DNA of 64,000 nt from Bog-473 sp963779735 (GTDB taxonomy: Bacteria; Actinomycetota; Acidimicrobiia; Acidimicrobiales; RAAP-2). A program made the translations under genes and the position numbers. The notes beneath the pieces are model-generated. The model searched no databases, was not told where the DNA came from, and saw only the letters and a list, made by a program, of their open reading frames with translations. Shown here one piece after another: positions 35,180 to 44,308 of this stretch; the stretch's first letter is position 1; every line of letters starts with the position of its first letter. The stretch covers positions 1 through 64,000 of the forward strand of contig CAVZZJ010000012.1 of assembly GCA_963779735.1 (NCBI GenBank). The letters run 5' to 3'.

Positions 35180-36088
35180 GTGACCCGCATCGTCGTTGGG
35201 AGCACGCCCGTAGAGCGCGGCGCAGTCCGGCGCGCCGTCGCCGACCGCCAGGACCTGCTGCTCCTCGGCGACGCGGCGGCGACGCTGGTGGACGTCCCCG
35301 ACGCAGCGGTGCAGACCGTCGTGACCTCGCCCCCCTACTGGTCCCTGCGCGACTACACCGCGGACGCCCAGATCGGCATGGACGAACCGCTCCCGGCGTT
35401 CCTCAAGGCCCTCGTGGGCATCTTCGCCGAGGTGAGGCGGGTGCTGGGCGACGACGGGACCGTGTGGGTCAACATCGGGGACTCCTACACGTCGGGGAAC
35501 CGGGGCTGGAGGGCGCCCGACCGGAAGAACCCGGCGCGGGCCATGCGGTCTCGGCCCGCGACGCCCGAAGGATTGAAGGACAAGGACCTGATCGGTGTAC
35601 CGTGGCGGTTCGCCCTGGCCATGCAGGAGGCGGGGTGGTGGCTGCGCTCGGACATCATCTGGTCCAAGCCGAACTGCCAGCCCGAATCGGTGCGGGACCG
35701 TCCAACCCGCTCGCACGAGCACATCTTCTTGTTCACCAAGTCCGAGCGCTACCACTATGACGTGGATGCGGTGCGCGGCCCCAACGGCCGGCGCCTGCGC
35801 GACGTGTGGGAGATCAACACCGTCGCCTACCCCGGCGCGCACTTCGCCACCTTCCCTCCCGAGCTGGTGCGTCGATGCGTCCTCATCGGTTCCCGCGAGA
35901 ACGACTACGTGCTCGATCCCTTCCTCGGATCGGGCACGACGGCCGTCGTCGCCCGGGAGAACGCGCGTCGATTCATCGGCTGCGAGGTCAACCCGGACTA
36001 TGGGGCACTGGTGAGGGGCCGCCTGTGCGAGCGAGCGCCCGGTGCCGCCACCGTCCCTGTTGGGTTGGGCGGGCGCGGGGAAACCTAA
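35180..36088 (+). CDS. Site-specific DNA methyltransferase (N4-cytosine/N6-adenine)
   Basis: A 302-residue DNA-amino methyltransferase. The catalytic motif IV is TSPPYWSLRDY near residue 50, and the cofactor motif I is DPFLGSGTTAVVARENARRFIGCEVN near the C-terminus, the order of the beta class. SHEHIFLFTKSERYHYD and HFATFPPELVRRC are typical of this family. No restriction endonuclease gene is beside it, so it looks like an orphan enzyme with a regulatory or protective role. The target sequence cannot be read. Start GTG 35180, likely leaderless. Confidence 0.92.
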   Translation: MTRIVVGSTPVERGAVRRAVADRQDLLLLGDAAATLVDVPDAAVQTVVTSPPYWSLRDYTADAQIGMDEPLPAFLKALVGIFAEVRRVLGDDGTVWVNIGDSYTSGNRGWRAPDRKNPARAMRSRPATPEGLKDKDLIGVPWRFALAMQEAGWWLRSDIIWSKPNCQPESVRDRPTRSHEHIFLFTKSERYHYDVDAVRGPNGRRLRDVWEINTVAYPGAHFATFPPELVRRCVLIGSRENDYVLDPFLGSGTTAVVARENARRFIGCEVNPDYGALVRGRLCERAPGAATVPVGLGGRGET

Positions 36089-36174
36089 GATGACCCCGTG
36101 GGGGCGATCGGGGGAGTCAGTGGTCACCTCCCGCTGGTGGAAGCCTTCGCGGCCGTGGTGACCGGCGCACGGCG

Positions 36175-38511
36175 ATGACGCTCGAGGGCGTGCGCGTCGT
36201 GGACCTGACCCACGCCCTCGCCGGGGCCTACTGCACCAAGATGCTGGCCGACGCCGGAGCGGATGTCGTGGCGGTGGAGCCCGCGGCCACCGGCGAGGCG
36301 CGCTGGCCCGAGACGCCCGGGCTCTTCGACTACCTGCACACCTCGAAGCGATCGGTGACCCGGGGGCACGAGGAGCCGGCCGTGCGCTCGGCCGACATCG
36401 TCGTCGCCGGAGGGGAGTTCGCCGCGTCCGACGCCCTTCGCTCGGCGCCCGGCCAGGTCGTCGTGACGATCAGCGCCTTCGGGACGGACGGGCCCTGGGC
36501 AAACCGGCCGGCGACGGAGTTCACGCTGCAGGCCGCGTGTGGTTCGACGGGGGGTCGGGGGCTGCCGGGCGAGACCCCGCTGGCCGCCGGCGGCCGGCTG
36601 GGCGAGTGGCTGGCCGGCACCTATGCCGCCGTCGGCGCGCTGTCGGCCTGGTGGCGCGCGCAGACGTCCGGTGTGGGGACCCACGTCGACGTGGCGCTCC
36701 TCGACTGCATGGGCGTCGGCATGAGCGCCTTCCCATCGGTCTTCGCCGACTTCGCCGCCGCCTGCGGACGGCCACCGCGCGGGACGCAGTCGCGCAGGAT
36801 CGAGGTGCCCTCCATTGAGCCGACAGCCGACGGCTGGGTGAACTTCACGACGAACAGCGCCCAGCAGTTCGCCGACTTCGCCACGCTCATCGGACATCCC
36901 GAACTGAGCGAGGACGAGCGCTTCGCCCTGGCCGGGGCTCGCTTTGCCAATCGGGAAGAGTTCTGGGAGATGACGAGGGCCTATACCCGGCCCCGGTCCT
37001 CGGCGACGGTCCTGGAGGAGGCGGGGCTCCTACGGATCCCGGTGGCTCCGGTGCTCGACGCGACGACGGTGCGCCAGTTCGAGCAGTTCGTCGCCCGGGG
37101 GGTGTTCGCCGCCCATCCCTCCGGACGGTTCCACCAACCCCGCATCCCCTACCGCCTGCACGGCCTGGCTCCCCGCCCCTTCGGCCCGGTGCCCGAACCC
37201 GGTGAGCACGACGACGCGATCGACTGGGAGCCTCGCCGTCCGCCGGAGCCCCATGCGACCGCGACACTCCCGCTCGAGGGGATCAGGGTCGTCGACCTGA
37301 CGGCGTGGTGGGCGGGGCCATCTGCCAGCCACGCCCTGGGGTGTCTCGGAGCAGACGTGATCAAGGTGGAGTCGATCAGGCGTCCCGACCTCATGCGCTA
37401 CTCCAGCGCGCTGGGGCCGGGCGACGCCCGGTGGTGGGAGTGGGGACCCCTGTTCCACGCGGCGAACACCAACAAGCGCGGGATCACCCTCGACCTGACG
37501 CAGCCCTCGGGCCGCGACGTGGCGCTTCGCCTCCTGGCGACCGCCGACCTGGTGTTCGAGAACTACACGCCGAGGGTCATCGAACAGTTCGGCCTGGACT
37601 GGGACCGGCTGCACCAGGTCAACCCCCGCTTGAACCTGGTGCGGATGCCCGCCTTCGGCCTGGACGGCCCCTGGCGGGATCGCCCCGGCTTCGCCCAGAC
37701 GATGGAGTCACTGACCGGCATGGCCTCCCTCACCGGCTGGCCGGGCGGCTCGCCGGTGTTGGTCGGCGGGGTGGGTGACCCGATCGCCGGCCTGCACGCC
37801 ACGTTCGCCGGGCTCGTCGCCCTGCGCGCCCGTGCCAGGAGCGGGCACGGCTACCTGGTGGAAGCCACCATGGTCGAAGCCGCCCTCGGTGCCGCGGCGA
37901 TGGCGACCATCACCCACCAGCTGACCGGCGAGGCCCCCCGACGGCTGGGCAACCGCAGCGCGACGGGATCCGTGCCCCGAGGGGTGTACCCCTGCGCCGG
38001 GTCCGACCAGTGGGTCGCCCTGGAGGTCGAGGACGACCACCAGTGGGCGCAGCTGTGCGCCGTCGTCGGGTCGCCCTCGTCGACCGGCACCGACGAGCGG
38101 GAGCTGGCCGGCGCCGATCTCGGCTCCGGCTCGGTGCGACAGGCCCACCTGGACGCGCTCGAGCGGTGGCTGAGGGCGGAGACCCGTGGTTGGGACGCCG
38201 GTGAGCTGACCGAGCTGCTGGCCGGAGCCGGGGTCCCGGCCGCGGTGGTGATCCCACCCCCGCTGGTGGCCGACAACCCGCAACTGCGGCATCGGGGCCT
38301 CTTCGAGACCGAGGAGCACCCGGTCACCGGCCGGCAGCGGCTGCCGGGGCTCCCCTTCGCCATGTCGGGCATCGGACCCTGGGTGCGGATGCCCGCGCCG
38401 CTGCTGGGCCAGCACAACGACGAGGTCCTCGACGACCTCGGCATCGGCCCGAGGGAACGTGCCGCCCTGCGCGAGAAGGGCGTCATCGGCGAGCACCTGG
38501 TCGGGGCATGA
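36175..38511 (+). CDS. Double-domain CaiB/BaiF CoA-transferase fusion
   Basis: A 778-residue protein made of two class III CoA-transferase domains in tandem: about 1-345 (MTLEGVRVVDLTHALAGAY) and about 365-778 (LEGIRVVDLTAWWAGPS). Known enzymes of this family are dimers of 400-residue chains, so this may fold as a built-in pair. The halves differ at the acidic segment: VDVALLDCM in the first and VEATMVEAA in the second. The first half is shorter. It heads a plus-strand run with a thiolase-like gene, DUF35, ligase and dehydrogenase, suggesting acyl activation. Confidence 0.9.
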   Translation: MTLEGVRVVDLTHALAGAYCTKMLADAGADVVAVEPAATGEARWPETPGLFDYLHTSKRSVTRGHEEPAVRSADIVVAGGEFAASDALRSAPGQVVVTISAFGTDGPWANRPATEFTLQAACGSTGGRGLPGETPLAAGGRLGEWLAGTYAAVGALSAWWRAQTSGVGTHVDVALLDCMGVGMSAFPSVFADFAAACGRPPRGTQSRRIEVPSIEPTADGWVNFTTNSAQQFADFATLIGHPELSEDERFALAGARFANREEFWEMTRAYTRPRSSATVLEEAGLLRIPVAPVLDATTVRQFEQFVARGVFAAHPSGRFHQPRIPYRLHGLAPRPFGPVPEPGEHDDAIDWEPRRPPEPHATATLPLEGIRVVDLTAWWAGPSASHALGCLGADVIKVESIRRPDLMRYSSALGPGDARWWEWGPLFHAANTNKRGITLDLTQPSGRDVALRLLATADLVFENYTPRVIEQFGLDWDRLHQVNPRLNLVRMPAFGLDGPWRDRPGFAQTMESLTGMASLTGWPGGSPVLVGGVGDPIAGLHATFAGLVALRARARSGHGYLVEATMVEAALGAAAMATITHQLTGEAPRRLGNRSATGSVPRGVYPCAGSDQWVALEVEDDHQWAQLCAVVGSPSSTGTDERELAGADLGSGSVRQAHLDALERWLRAETRGWDAGELTELLAGAGVPAAVVIPPPLVADNPQLRHRGLFETEEHPVTGRQRLPGLPFAMSGIGPWVRMPAPLLGQHNDEVLDDLGIGPRERAALREKGVIGEHLVGA

Positions 38512-38533
38512 GCCGGAAGGGTCGGAGGAGAAC

Positions 38534-39705
38534 GTGACCGGACACCCACTGCGCGACGTAGCCATCGTGGGCGTCTTCAACTCGCGGCAGGCCCGCATGC
38601 TGAAGGACGACAACAGCGAGACCATCGCCATGCGGGCGGCCCTGGGGGCGGTCGCCGACGCCGGGCTCACGCCGCGCGACATCGACGGGGTGATCGGGAC
38701 CGGCGGCGCCACCGACTTCATCTACCAGCACCGGATCGGGCCCGTGTGGCGGTCGATGTCCGGCGCCGGGATCCCGGCGGTGCTCGAGGCCGCAGCGGCC
38801 ATCGCCGCCGGCTTCGCCACGACCGTCCTCATCGCGGCGGGAACCGCCGGCGCGTACACCGAACGGGACTCCACCGCCCCGTGGACCCGGCCGACGCACG
38901 AGTTCGTCGCCGCGTTCGGGATGTTCACCGCGGCCGAGTTCGCCCTCGTGGCCCGTCGGCACATGGAGGTCTACGGCACGACCACCGAATCGCTGGCCAC
39001 CGTCGCCGCGACCATCCGCAACAACGGGCACGTCAACCCCGAGGCGGTCTACTACGGGAGGGGGCCGTTCACGCCCCAGGACATTCTCGACAGCCGCATG
39101 ATCGCCGACCCCTTCCACCTGCTCGACTGCGCCATGACGTCGGAGGGCGGGTGCGCGCTGGTGCTGGCCCGCGCCGACATCGCCGCCGATCTGGCCAAGC
39201 CGCCGGTGTTCGTGCTCGGTGGGAGTACCGACCACTACGGCCCGTCCTACCGGAATCCACCGAGCTTCGACCTCCGGGGCGAGACGACCCCGGCCTGGTC
39301 AACGGATGGGTCGGACGCGCCGCGGCGCAGCGGGCCTTCGCCATGTGCGGCCTCGGACCGTCCGACGTCGACGTCTGCGAGTTCTACGACCCCTTCAGCT
39401 TCGAGATCATCCGCCAGTTCGAGGCGTTCGGCTTCTGCGGGGAGGGCGAGGGCGGAGAGTTCGTGCTCGGCGGGACCATCGGCGAAGGGGGCCGGTACCC
39501 CGTCACCACCGACGGTGGTCTCATGTCGTTCAGCCATGCCGGCGCCCAGGCCCAGGTGCTCCAGCGGCCAATCCGCGCCGTCCAGCAGATCCGCGGCGAG
39601 TGCCAGACCCGGCAGGTGCAGGGGGCCGAGGTGGCGATGTGCTCGGGCGGCGGGGCGGGAGCGCTGTTCACCGACGTGATGGTCCTCGGAAAGGAACGAC
39701 CGTGA
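38534..39705 (+). pseudogene. Thiolase-like (Ltp2-type) gene with frameshift near 39281-39293
   Basis: A second thiolase-superfamily protein paired with DUF35. The first frame, from GTG 38534 (GGAGGAG upstream), gives VAIVGVFNSRQARML through NPPSFDLRGE; the second frame continues VNGWVGRAAAQRAFAM, VCEFYDPFSFEIIRQ and CSGGGAGALFTD to the TGA at 39705. One extra C in the CCCC run at 39288-39291 would join them into about 390 residues. The stop overlaps the DUF35 start as GTGA. It may be intact in the living cell; raw reads would decide. Confidence 0.8.
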
Positions 39706-40133
39706 CCCTGCTCGAACCCCAGCGGGGTGCCATACCCCCCCCCTACCCCTCGCCGATCTCCCGGCCCTTCTGGGAAGGCCAGGCCCGGGGCGAACTCCTC
39801 TTCCAACGCTGTGCGGACTGCGGGCGGAGCACCCACACGCCGGCCCTGGTCTGCGCGCACTGCGGCTCGCCGGAGCTCGCCTGGGTGCCGAGCACGGGAC
39901 GGGGCACCGTCTACAGCTGGACCATCGTCTGGCGGCCCCAGACGCCCGAGTTCACCGTCCCCTACGTGCCGATCATCGTCGACCTCGAAGAGGGCTGGCA
40001 GATGCTGTCCAACCTCGTCGGCTGCGAGCACGACGCGGTCCACGTCGGCCTGCCGGTCGAGGTCGTGTTCCACCCCCTGGCCGGCGGCGTGACGATGCCC
40101 TACTTCCAGCCCCGCCCGGTGGCCGATGGCTGA
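39702..40133 (+). CDS. DUF35 OB-fold/zinc-ribbon protein, second copy
   Basis: A 143-residue DUF35 protein. The zinc ribbon is complete with four Cys: CADCGRSTHTPALVCAHCGS. The OB-fold part includes TVYSWTIVWRPQTPEFTVPY and LSNLVGCEHDAVHVGLPV. GTG 39702 overlaps the thiolase-like stop, and its own end overlaps the ligase start by 8 bp, so all three are tightly coupled. Known partners form acyl-CoA aldolases or hydratases in steroid degradation; that role here is inferred. Confidence 0.9.
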   Translation: MTLLEPQRGAIPPPYPSPISRPFWEGQARGELLFQRCADCGRSTHTPALVCAHCGSPELAWVPSTGRGTVYSWTIVWRPQTPEFTVPYVPIIVDLEEGWQMLSNLVGCEHDAVHVGLPVEVVFHPLAGGVTMPYFQPRPVADG

Positions 40134-41695
40134 GGCCCGCCCACTCTCGGCGGCCAGCGTTCTCCACCGGGCGTTGGCCGAACGACCCGACGCCGACGCG
40201 GTGGTGGCCCGCAGCGGGCGGTTGACCTACCGCCAGCTCGATGCGCTGGCGGATCGCCACCTGCGCGCCCTGATCGCCGCCGGCGTCCGGCCGGGTGACC
40301 GGTTGGGCGTCTCGCTGGTCAACGATCTTCCGCTCGTCGTTCTCTTCCACGCGGCGATGCGCCTGGGCGCCATCTGGGTCGGCGTGAACCGTGCGCTCGC
40401 CCCACCCGAAAAGGCCTACCTGCTCGCCGACAGCGGAGCCGCCTACTTTGCCGGCGACGAGGAGATGGTCGAGGAGGTCCGGACGCGAGCGCGGCAGTCA
40501 CCAGGTGACACGCCTCCTCTGCGTCGACGGCACCTCGGGATCGGAGTGGTGCCAGCTCTTGGACACCGAGCCCCGATGGTCGCCCCCGACGCCCGACCCC
40601 CTCGCACCGGCGGCCATCGCGTACACCAGCGGGACCACCGGTTACCCCAAGGGGGCGGTGCACTCCCAGCACAACCTCATGGTCCCGGGGTTGATGGTCA
40701 CCCGGGCGCGCCACTTCGGAACGGAGCTGCGAAAGGCCGACTGCTTTCCGCTCACCATCTTGAACCTGCAGATCCTCTCCACGCTCCTCGTCCCCCAGTG
40801 CGGGGGGACGGCCATCGTCATGGACCGGGTGGATCCGGTCGGGATCGCCGAGTGGATCGACCACGAACGCGCCACGATGTGGAACGGCGCTCCGGCCATG
40901 CTGTACGGATTGGCGACCAACGACGACGTCCCGGCGACATCCCTCCGCACGCTGCAGGAGGTGTGGAGCGGCGGCAGCTTCTGCCCGCAGGCCACCAAGG
41001 ATCGCTTCACTGCGAAGTTCGACCTGGAGGTTTCCTCCACCTACGGCCTGACCGAAGTCCCGACGTTGGTGACCATCGTCCCGCTCGGAGTGGAGGTGGA
41101 GGCGACCGCGGGCGGGCTGCCGCTCCCCCATCTGGCCCTGCACATCGTCCGTGATGACGGCGAGCCCGCGCCGACGGGCGGCACCGGCGAAATCTGCATA
41201 GGCCCCACGGACGACCCGGAGCTCTCCTCGCTCTATCGCTTCATGCAGGGGTACTGGCACAATCCGGAGGCGAGCGCCCGGACCGTCCGCGGGGGCCTCT
41301 TGCACACCGGGGACGTCGGATTCCTCGACGCCGATGGATACCTCCACGTGCAGGACCGCCACCAGTCGTTGATCCTGAGAGGCGGCGCCAACGTCTACCC
41401 CGCCGAAGTCGAGAGGGTGATCAACGACTTTCCCGGCATCGCCGCCAGCTGCGTCGTCGGAGTCCCCGACGACCGACTCGGGGCCCGCGTCGCCGCCGTG
41501 ATAGAGCTCGAGAGCTCCGCCCAAGACGATCACCGCATCAATGTGGACGCACTGCGCGCCCACTGCCGCGCCAACCTGGCACGGTACAAGGTCCCCGAGG
41601 CCTTCGTCGTCCGCTCGCTGCCCCGTAACGCCATGGGCAAGGTGCGGCTGGCCGACGTCCAACGTTCGGTCCAGGACCTCTCTCTCGACCCCTGA
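40126..41695 (+). pseudogene. AMP-dependent acyl-CoA synthetase with frameshift near 40485-40505
   Basis: An acyl-CoA ligase of the ANL superfamily. The first frame from ATG 40126 runs to about VEEVRTRARQ; the second continues VTRLLCVDG, the ATP motif AYTSGTTGYPKGAVHSQ, SSTYGLTEVP, HTGDVGFLDADGYL and the C-terminal catalytic Lys in NAMGKVRL. One extra base between 40485 and 40505 explains the break; repaired length is about 522 residues. Unlike two other breaks nearby it is not in a clear homopolymer. It would activate a carboxylic acid for the surrounding enzymes. Confidence 0.82.
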
Positions 41696-41753
41696 TCGAA
41701 GAGGGACGCGACCGCGGCGGGGAGGAGCCCGGGCGCCGGCTCCGACCATGCCC

Positions 41754-41759
41754 TACGCT
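41754..41759 (+). promoter_or_regulatory. TACGCT box 6 nt before an ATG start
   Basis: TACGCT at 41754-41759 lies six bases before ATG 41766 and no ribosome binding site is present; identical in box and spacing to 35168. A leaderless transcript is predicted. Confidence 0.4.
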
Positions 41760-41765
41760 GCACGC

Positions 41766-42683
41766 ATGGCGGGGACGTCAGGGGGCAACGGGCCCAGAAT
41801 CGGCTTCATCGGGCTGGGCAACATCGGCAGCGGCATGTGCGCCAACCTGCTGGCCGACGGCCATCTCGTCACCGCCTTCGACGTCGATCCGGTCCGCCTC
41901 GCCGCCCAGGTCGACGCCGGAGCGCATCCCGGTCGCGATGCGGGCGACGTGGCCGCTCACGCAGAGATCACCTTCCTCTCGCTGCCGACGCCCGACGTCA
42001 TGGCCGCGGTGTCCGAGCAATGGCTGCCTGGTGCGGCACCGGGCTCGCTGCTCGTCGATCTCACCACCAACTCGCCGGCGACGGTGCAGGACGTCGGCCG
42101 ACGTCTGGAGGCAGCGGGCTGCCATCTGGTCGAGGCCCCGCTCACCGGTGGAGCGATCGGCTCCCGGAACCGCCAGCTGGTCTTCATCGTCGGGGGCGCG
42201 CCGGATCAGGTCTCCCGGGTGGCCCCACTGTTCGACTCCCTCGGACGCGCCACCTTCCACCTGGGTGGCCTCGGAACGGGGAACGTCGGCAAGCTGGTCA
42301 ACTCGCTCATGGCGTTCACCACCATGTGGGTCTCGCTCGAGGGACTGGCCCTCGCGGCGAGCAACGACATCGACCTCCGCCTCCTCCTGAAGATGGTGCG
42401 CACCTCGGGAGGGGCGAGCTCCTACCTGGAGCGCCGCGTGGAGGAGATCGCGACGAGGGGGCGCCCCCCCGATTTCGCCATTGAGCTCGCGGCCAAGGAC
42501 GCCGGGCTCATGCTCGAAGTGGGTCGCCAGTCGGCGGTGCCGCTGCCGGTGGCCTCGGCGGTGCACCAGATGCTCGTCTACGCCAAGGCGCAGGGCCTGG
42601 GGAACCACGACATCAGCGACCTCGTCGAGGTGATGGAGCGAGCGACGGGGATCCCGCTGGTGTTGGGCCCCGACGAGGAGTAG
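41766..42683 (+). CDS. 3-hydroxyisobutyrate dehydrogenase-family oxidoreductase
   Basis: A 305-residue beta-hydroxyacid dehydrogenase. The NAD(P) motif is IGFIGLGNIGSGMC near the N-terminus, the substrate loop reads PLTGGAIGSR, and the catalytic Lys is in GNVGKLVNSL. KDAGLMLEVGRQSAVPLPV is the usual C-terminal motif. ATG 41766 is preferred for its TACGCT box; an ATG six codons earlier is possible. The family includes 3-hydroxyisobutyrate and glyoxylate reductases, and the exact substrate is unknown. Confidence 0.9.
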   Translation: MAGTSGGNGPRIGFIGLGNIGSGMCANLLADGHLVTAFDVDPVRLAAQVDAGAHPGRDAGDVAAHAEITFLSLPTPDVMAAVSEQWLPGAAPGSLLVDLTTNSPATVQDVGRRLEAAGCHLVEAPLTGGAIGSRNRQLVFIVGGAPDQVSRVAPLFDSLGRATFHLGGLGTGNVGKLVNSLMAFTTMWVSLEGLALAASNDIDLRLLLKMVRTSGGASSYLERRVEEIATRGRPPDFAIELAAKDAGLMLEVGRQSAVPLPVASAVHQMLVYAKAQGLGNHDISDLVEVMERATGIPLVLGPDEE

Positions 42684-42711
42684 ACCGGTCCATCCGGTCG
42701 ACTCCCCCGCC

Positions 42712-43095
42712 TCACTCGGTGCCGAGCACCGGGGCCGCCGTGTTGAGGGCGGCGACGCCCAGGGGGACGCCCCCGTAGACGCCGGCCTGCATCAGCACCT
42801 CAATCAGCTCCTCCCGGGTCACGCCCACGTTCAGCGCACCGCGCAGGTGCCCGGCCAGCTCCTCCTGGCGGCCCAGCGCGGCCAGCATGGCCACCGTGAT
42901 CAACGACCGGTCTCGCAGGGCCAGGTTGGGGCGGTTCCAGAACATCCCGAAGCAGAACTGGCGCACCAGGGAGAAGTAGTCCGGTGCCAGCTGCGCGGCA
43001 GGCAAGGCGGGGGCCGACGTGCCACCTACCCGCTCACCCCACAGCTGACGCTGGATCGCCGCGCCGGCCTCGTCGTAGTCGATCTCTGCGTCCAT
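42712..43095 (-). CDS. Carboxymuconolactone decarboxylase (CMD)-family protein
   Basis: A 127-residue all-helical CMD-domain protein. It shows LALRDRSLITVAMLAALG, EELAGHLRGALNVGVTREEL and VLMQAGVYGGVP, the standard family pattern. It has no CxxC, so it is not of the AhpD disulfide type. ATG 43095 has GGAGGA 8 nt upstream and sits one base after the amidohydrolase stop. Members act on ring-cleavage lactones, which suits the oxygenase genes upstream in the same run. Confidence 0.9.
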   Translation of the reverse strand: MDAEIDYDEAGAAIQRQLWGERVGGTSAPALPAAQLAPDYFSLVRQFCFGMFWNRPNLALRDRSLITVAMLAALGRQEELAGHLRGALNVGVTREELIEVLMQAGVYGGVPLGVAALNTAAPVLGTE

Positions 43096-43096
43096 A

Positions 43097-44278
43097 TCAA
43101 CGTTCCTCCACGGTGAGCGGGCCAATGTCGGGCAAATCGTAGAGCTTGACGTAGTTGTCCCACAGGACCTTCTTCTTGGTGCCGTCCTCGAAGGGAAGTT
43201 CGAGGAAGGCCTTCGTCGCATGGGGGAACTTGGAGTCGGCGTGGGGATAGTCGGTCGAGAAGACCACGTTGTCGTCGCCGAAGTCCTCGAAGTAGTGGAC
43301 GGCCGCCGTCTCGTCCGCTTCGCAGGACAGATAGCAGTTGCGCACCAGGTACTCCGACGGCTTCAGCCGCACCTCGGGCGCCTCGAACCTACCGGTCCAC
43401 TCCCAGTGCTCGTCGAGCCGGTACATCATGAAGGGAGCCCACGAGCAGTTGCCTTCGAGGAGCCCGAGCCGCAGCGTGGGGAAGCGTTCGAGTATGCCAC
43501 CCGAGGTGAAGCAGGTGGCGACGAACATGATGCCCAGTGGCTGATTGAACGAGTGCCACAGCATGAGCTTGTCGAAGTAGTCACTGAAGGCGAAGTCGGG
43601 CTTGAGCGACGTCACGCCTCCCCCGTGGAAGCAGATCGGTACGCCGAGACGCTCCGCCTCCCGCCACAGCGGGTCGTACTTCCGGTCGTGCCAGGGCTTG
43701 TTGTCGACCAGGCCGGGCGTGAGGAAGGCGGCGACAAAGCCCCGCTCGACATTGCGCGCCAGCTCGTCGACGGCGCTCGCCACGTCGTGCGGGGCCAGCA
43801 TGGCGGCACCGAAGACCCGGCCGGGTCGCTGGCAGTCCGAGACGAAGTCGGCCATCCAGTCGTTGTATCCCCGGGCGATGGCCGTGGCCAGATCCGGCTC
43901 GAGCCCGTTGGGCCCGATGTGCTCGGCGCTCTGCATCGCCAGGACGAAGAGACCGCGGCTGGGGAAGAACACGGCGGAATCGAGGTGCTCCATCTCCATG
44001 GCCATCACCTGTGAGGCGGCGTCCCAGCGTTGCGCCTCGGCGTGGACGAACGCTGAGTCCTGCGCTTGCTTCCAGGGGCGGCCGCCCGCCTGCGGTCGCA
44101 TCCGCCCCAGTCGCAGCATGACCTCGTTCTTCACCTTGACCCGCATGTCGCGCTCGATCTCCTCGAGCCCGACGGGTATGGCGTGCCCCCAGAGCGGATC
44201 CATGTAGCGCTGCCAGAGGTCCGCCGGCTCCATGACGTGCATGTCGCTGTCGGCGGCCAACCACCCGTTCACTGCCAT
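43097..44278 (-). CDS. Amidohydrolase_2 family protein
   Basis: A 393-residue TIM-barrel amidohydrolase of the ACMSD-like group. The N-terminal metal site reads AADSDMHVMEPADLW, then PICFHGGGV, and the C-terminal Asp in FSTDYPHADSKFP. Length and pattern match the relatives at 9.1 and 55.7 kb. It lies between the CMD gene and the Rieske oxygenase gene, all leftward, so a decarboxylation or hydrolysis step in ring breakdown is inferred. Confidence 0.9.
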   Translation of the reverse strand: MAVNGWLAADSDMHVMEPADLWQRYMDPLWGHAIPVGLEEIERDMRVKVKNEVMLRLGRMRPQAGGRPWKQAQDSAFVHAEAQRWDAASQVMAMEMEHLDSAVFFPSRGLFVLAMQSAEHIGPNGLEPDLATAIARGYNDWMADFVSDCQRPGRVFGAAMLAPHDVASAVDELARNVERGFVAAFLTPGLVDNKPWHDRKYDPLWREAERLGVPICFHGGGVTSLKPDFAFSDYFDKLMLWHSFNQPLGIMFVATCFTSGGILERFPTLRLGLLEGNCSWAPFMMYRLDEHWEWTGRFEAPEVRLKPSEYLVRNCYLSCEADETAAVHYFEDFGDDNVVFSTDYPHADSKFPHATKAFLELPFEDGTKKKVLWDNYVKLYDLPDIGPLTVEER

Positions 44279-44308
44279 GATGAACCTCCCTCGTCCCGGC
44301 CCGGCGTC

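Noticed and set aside
34172..36088. Restriction-modification system around the DNA methyltransferase
   Set aside because: Neighbouring genes are a thioesterase and a CoA-transferase; no endonuclease or specificity subunit is visible.
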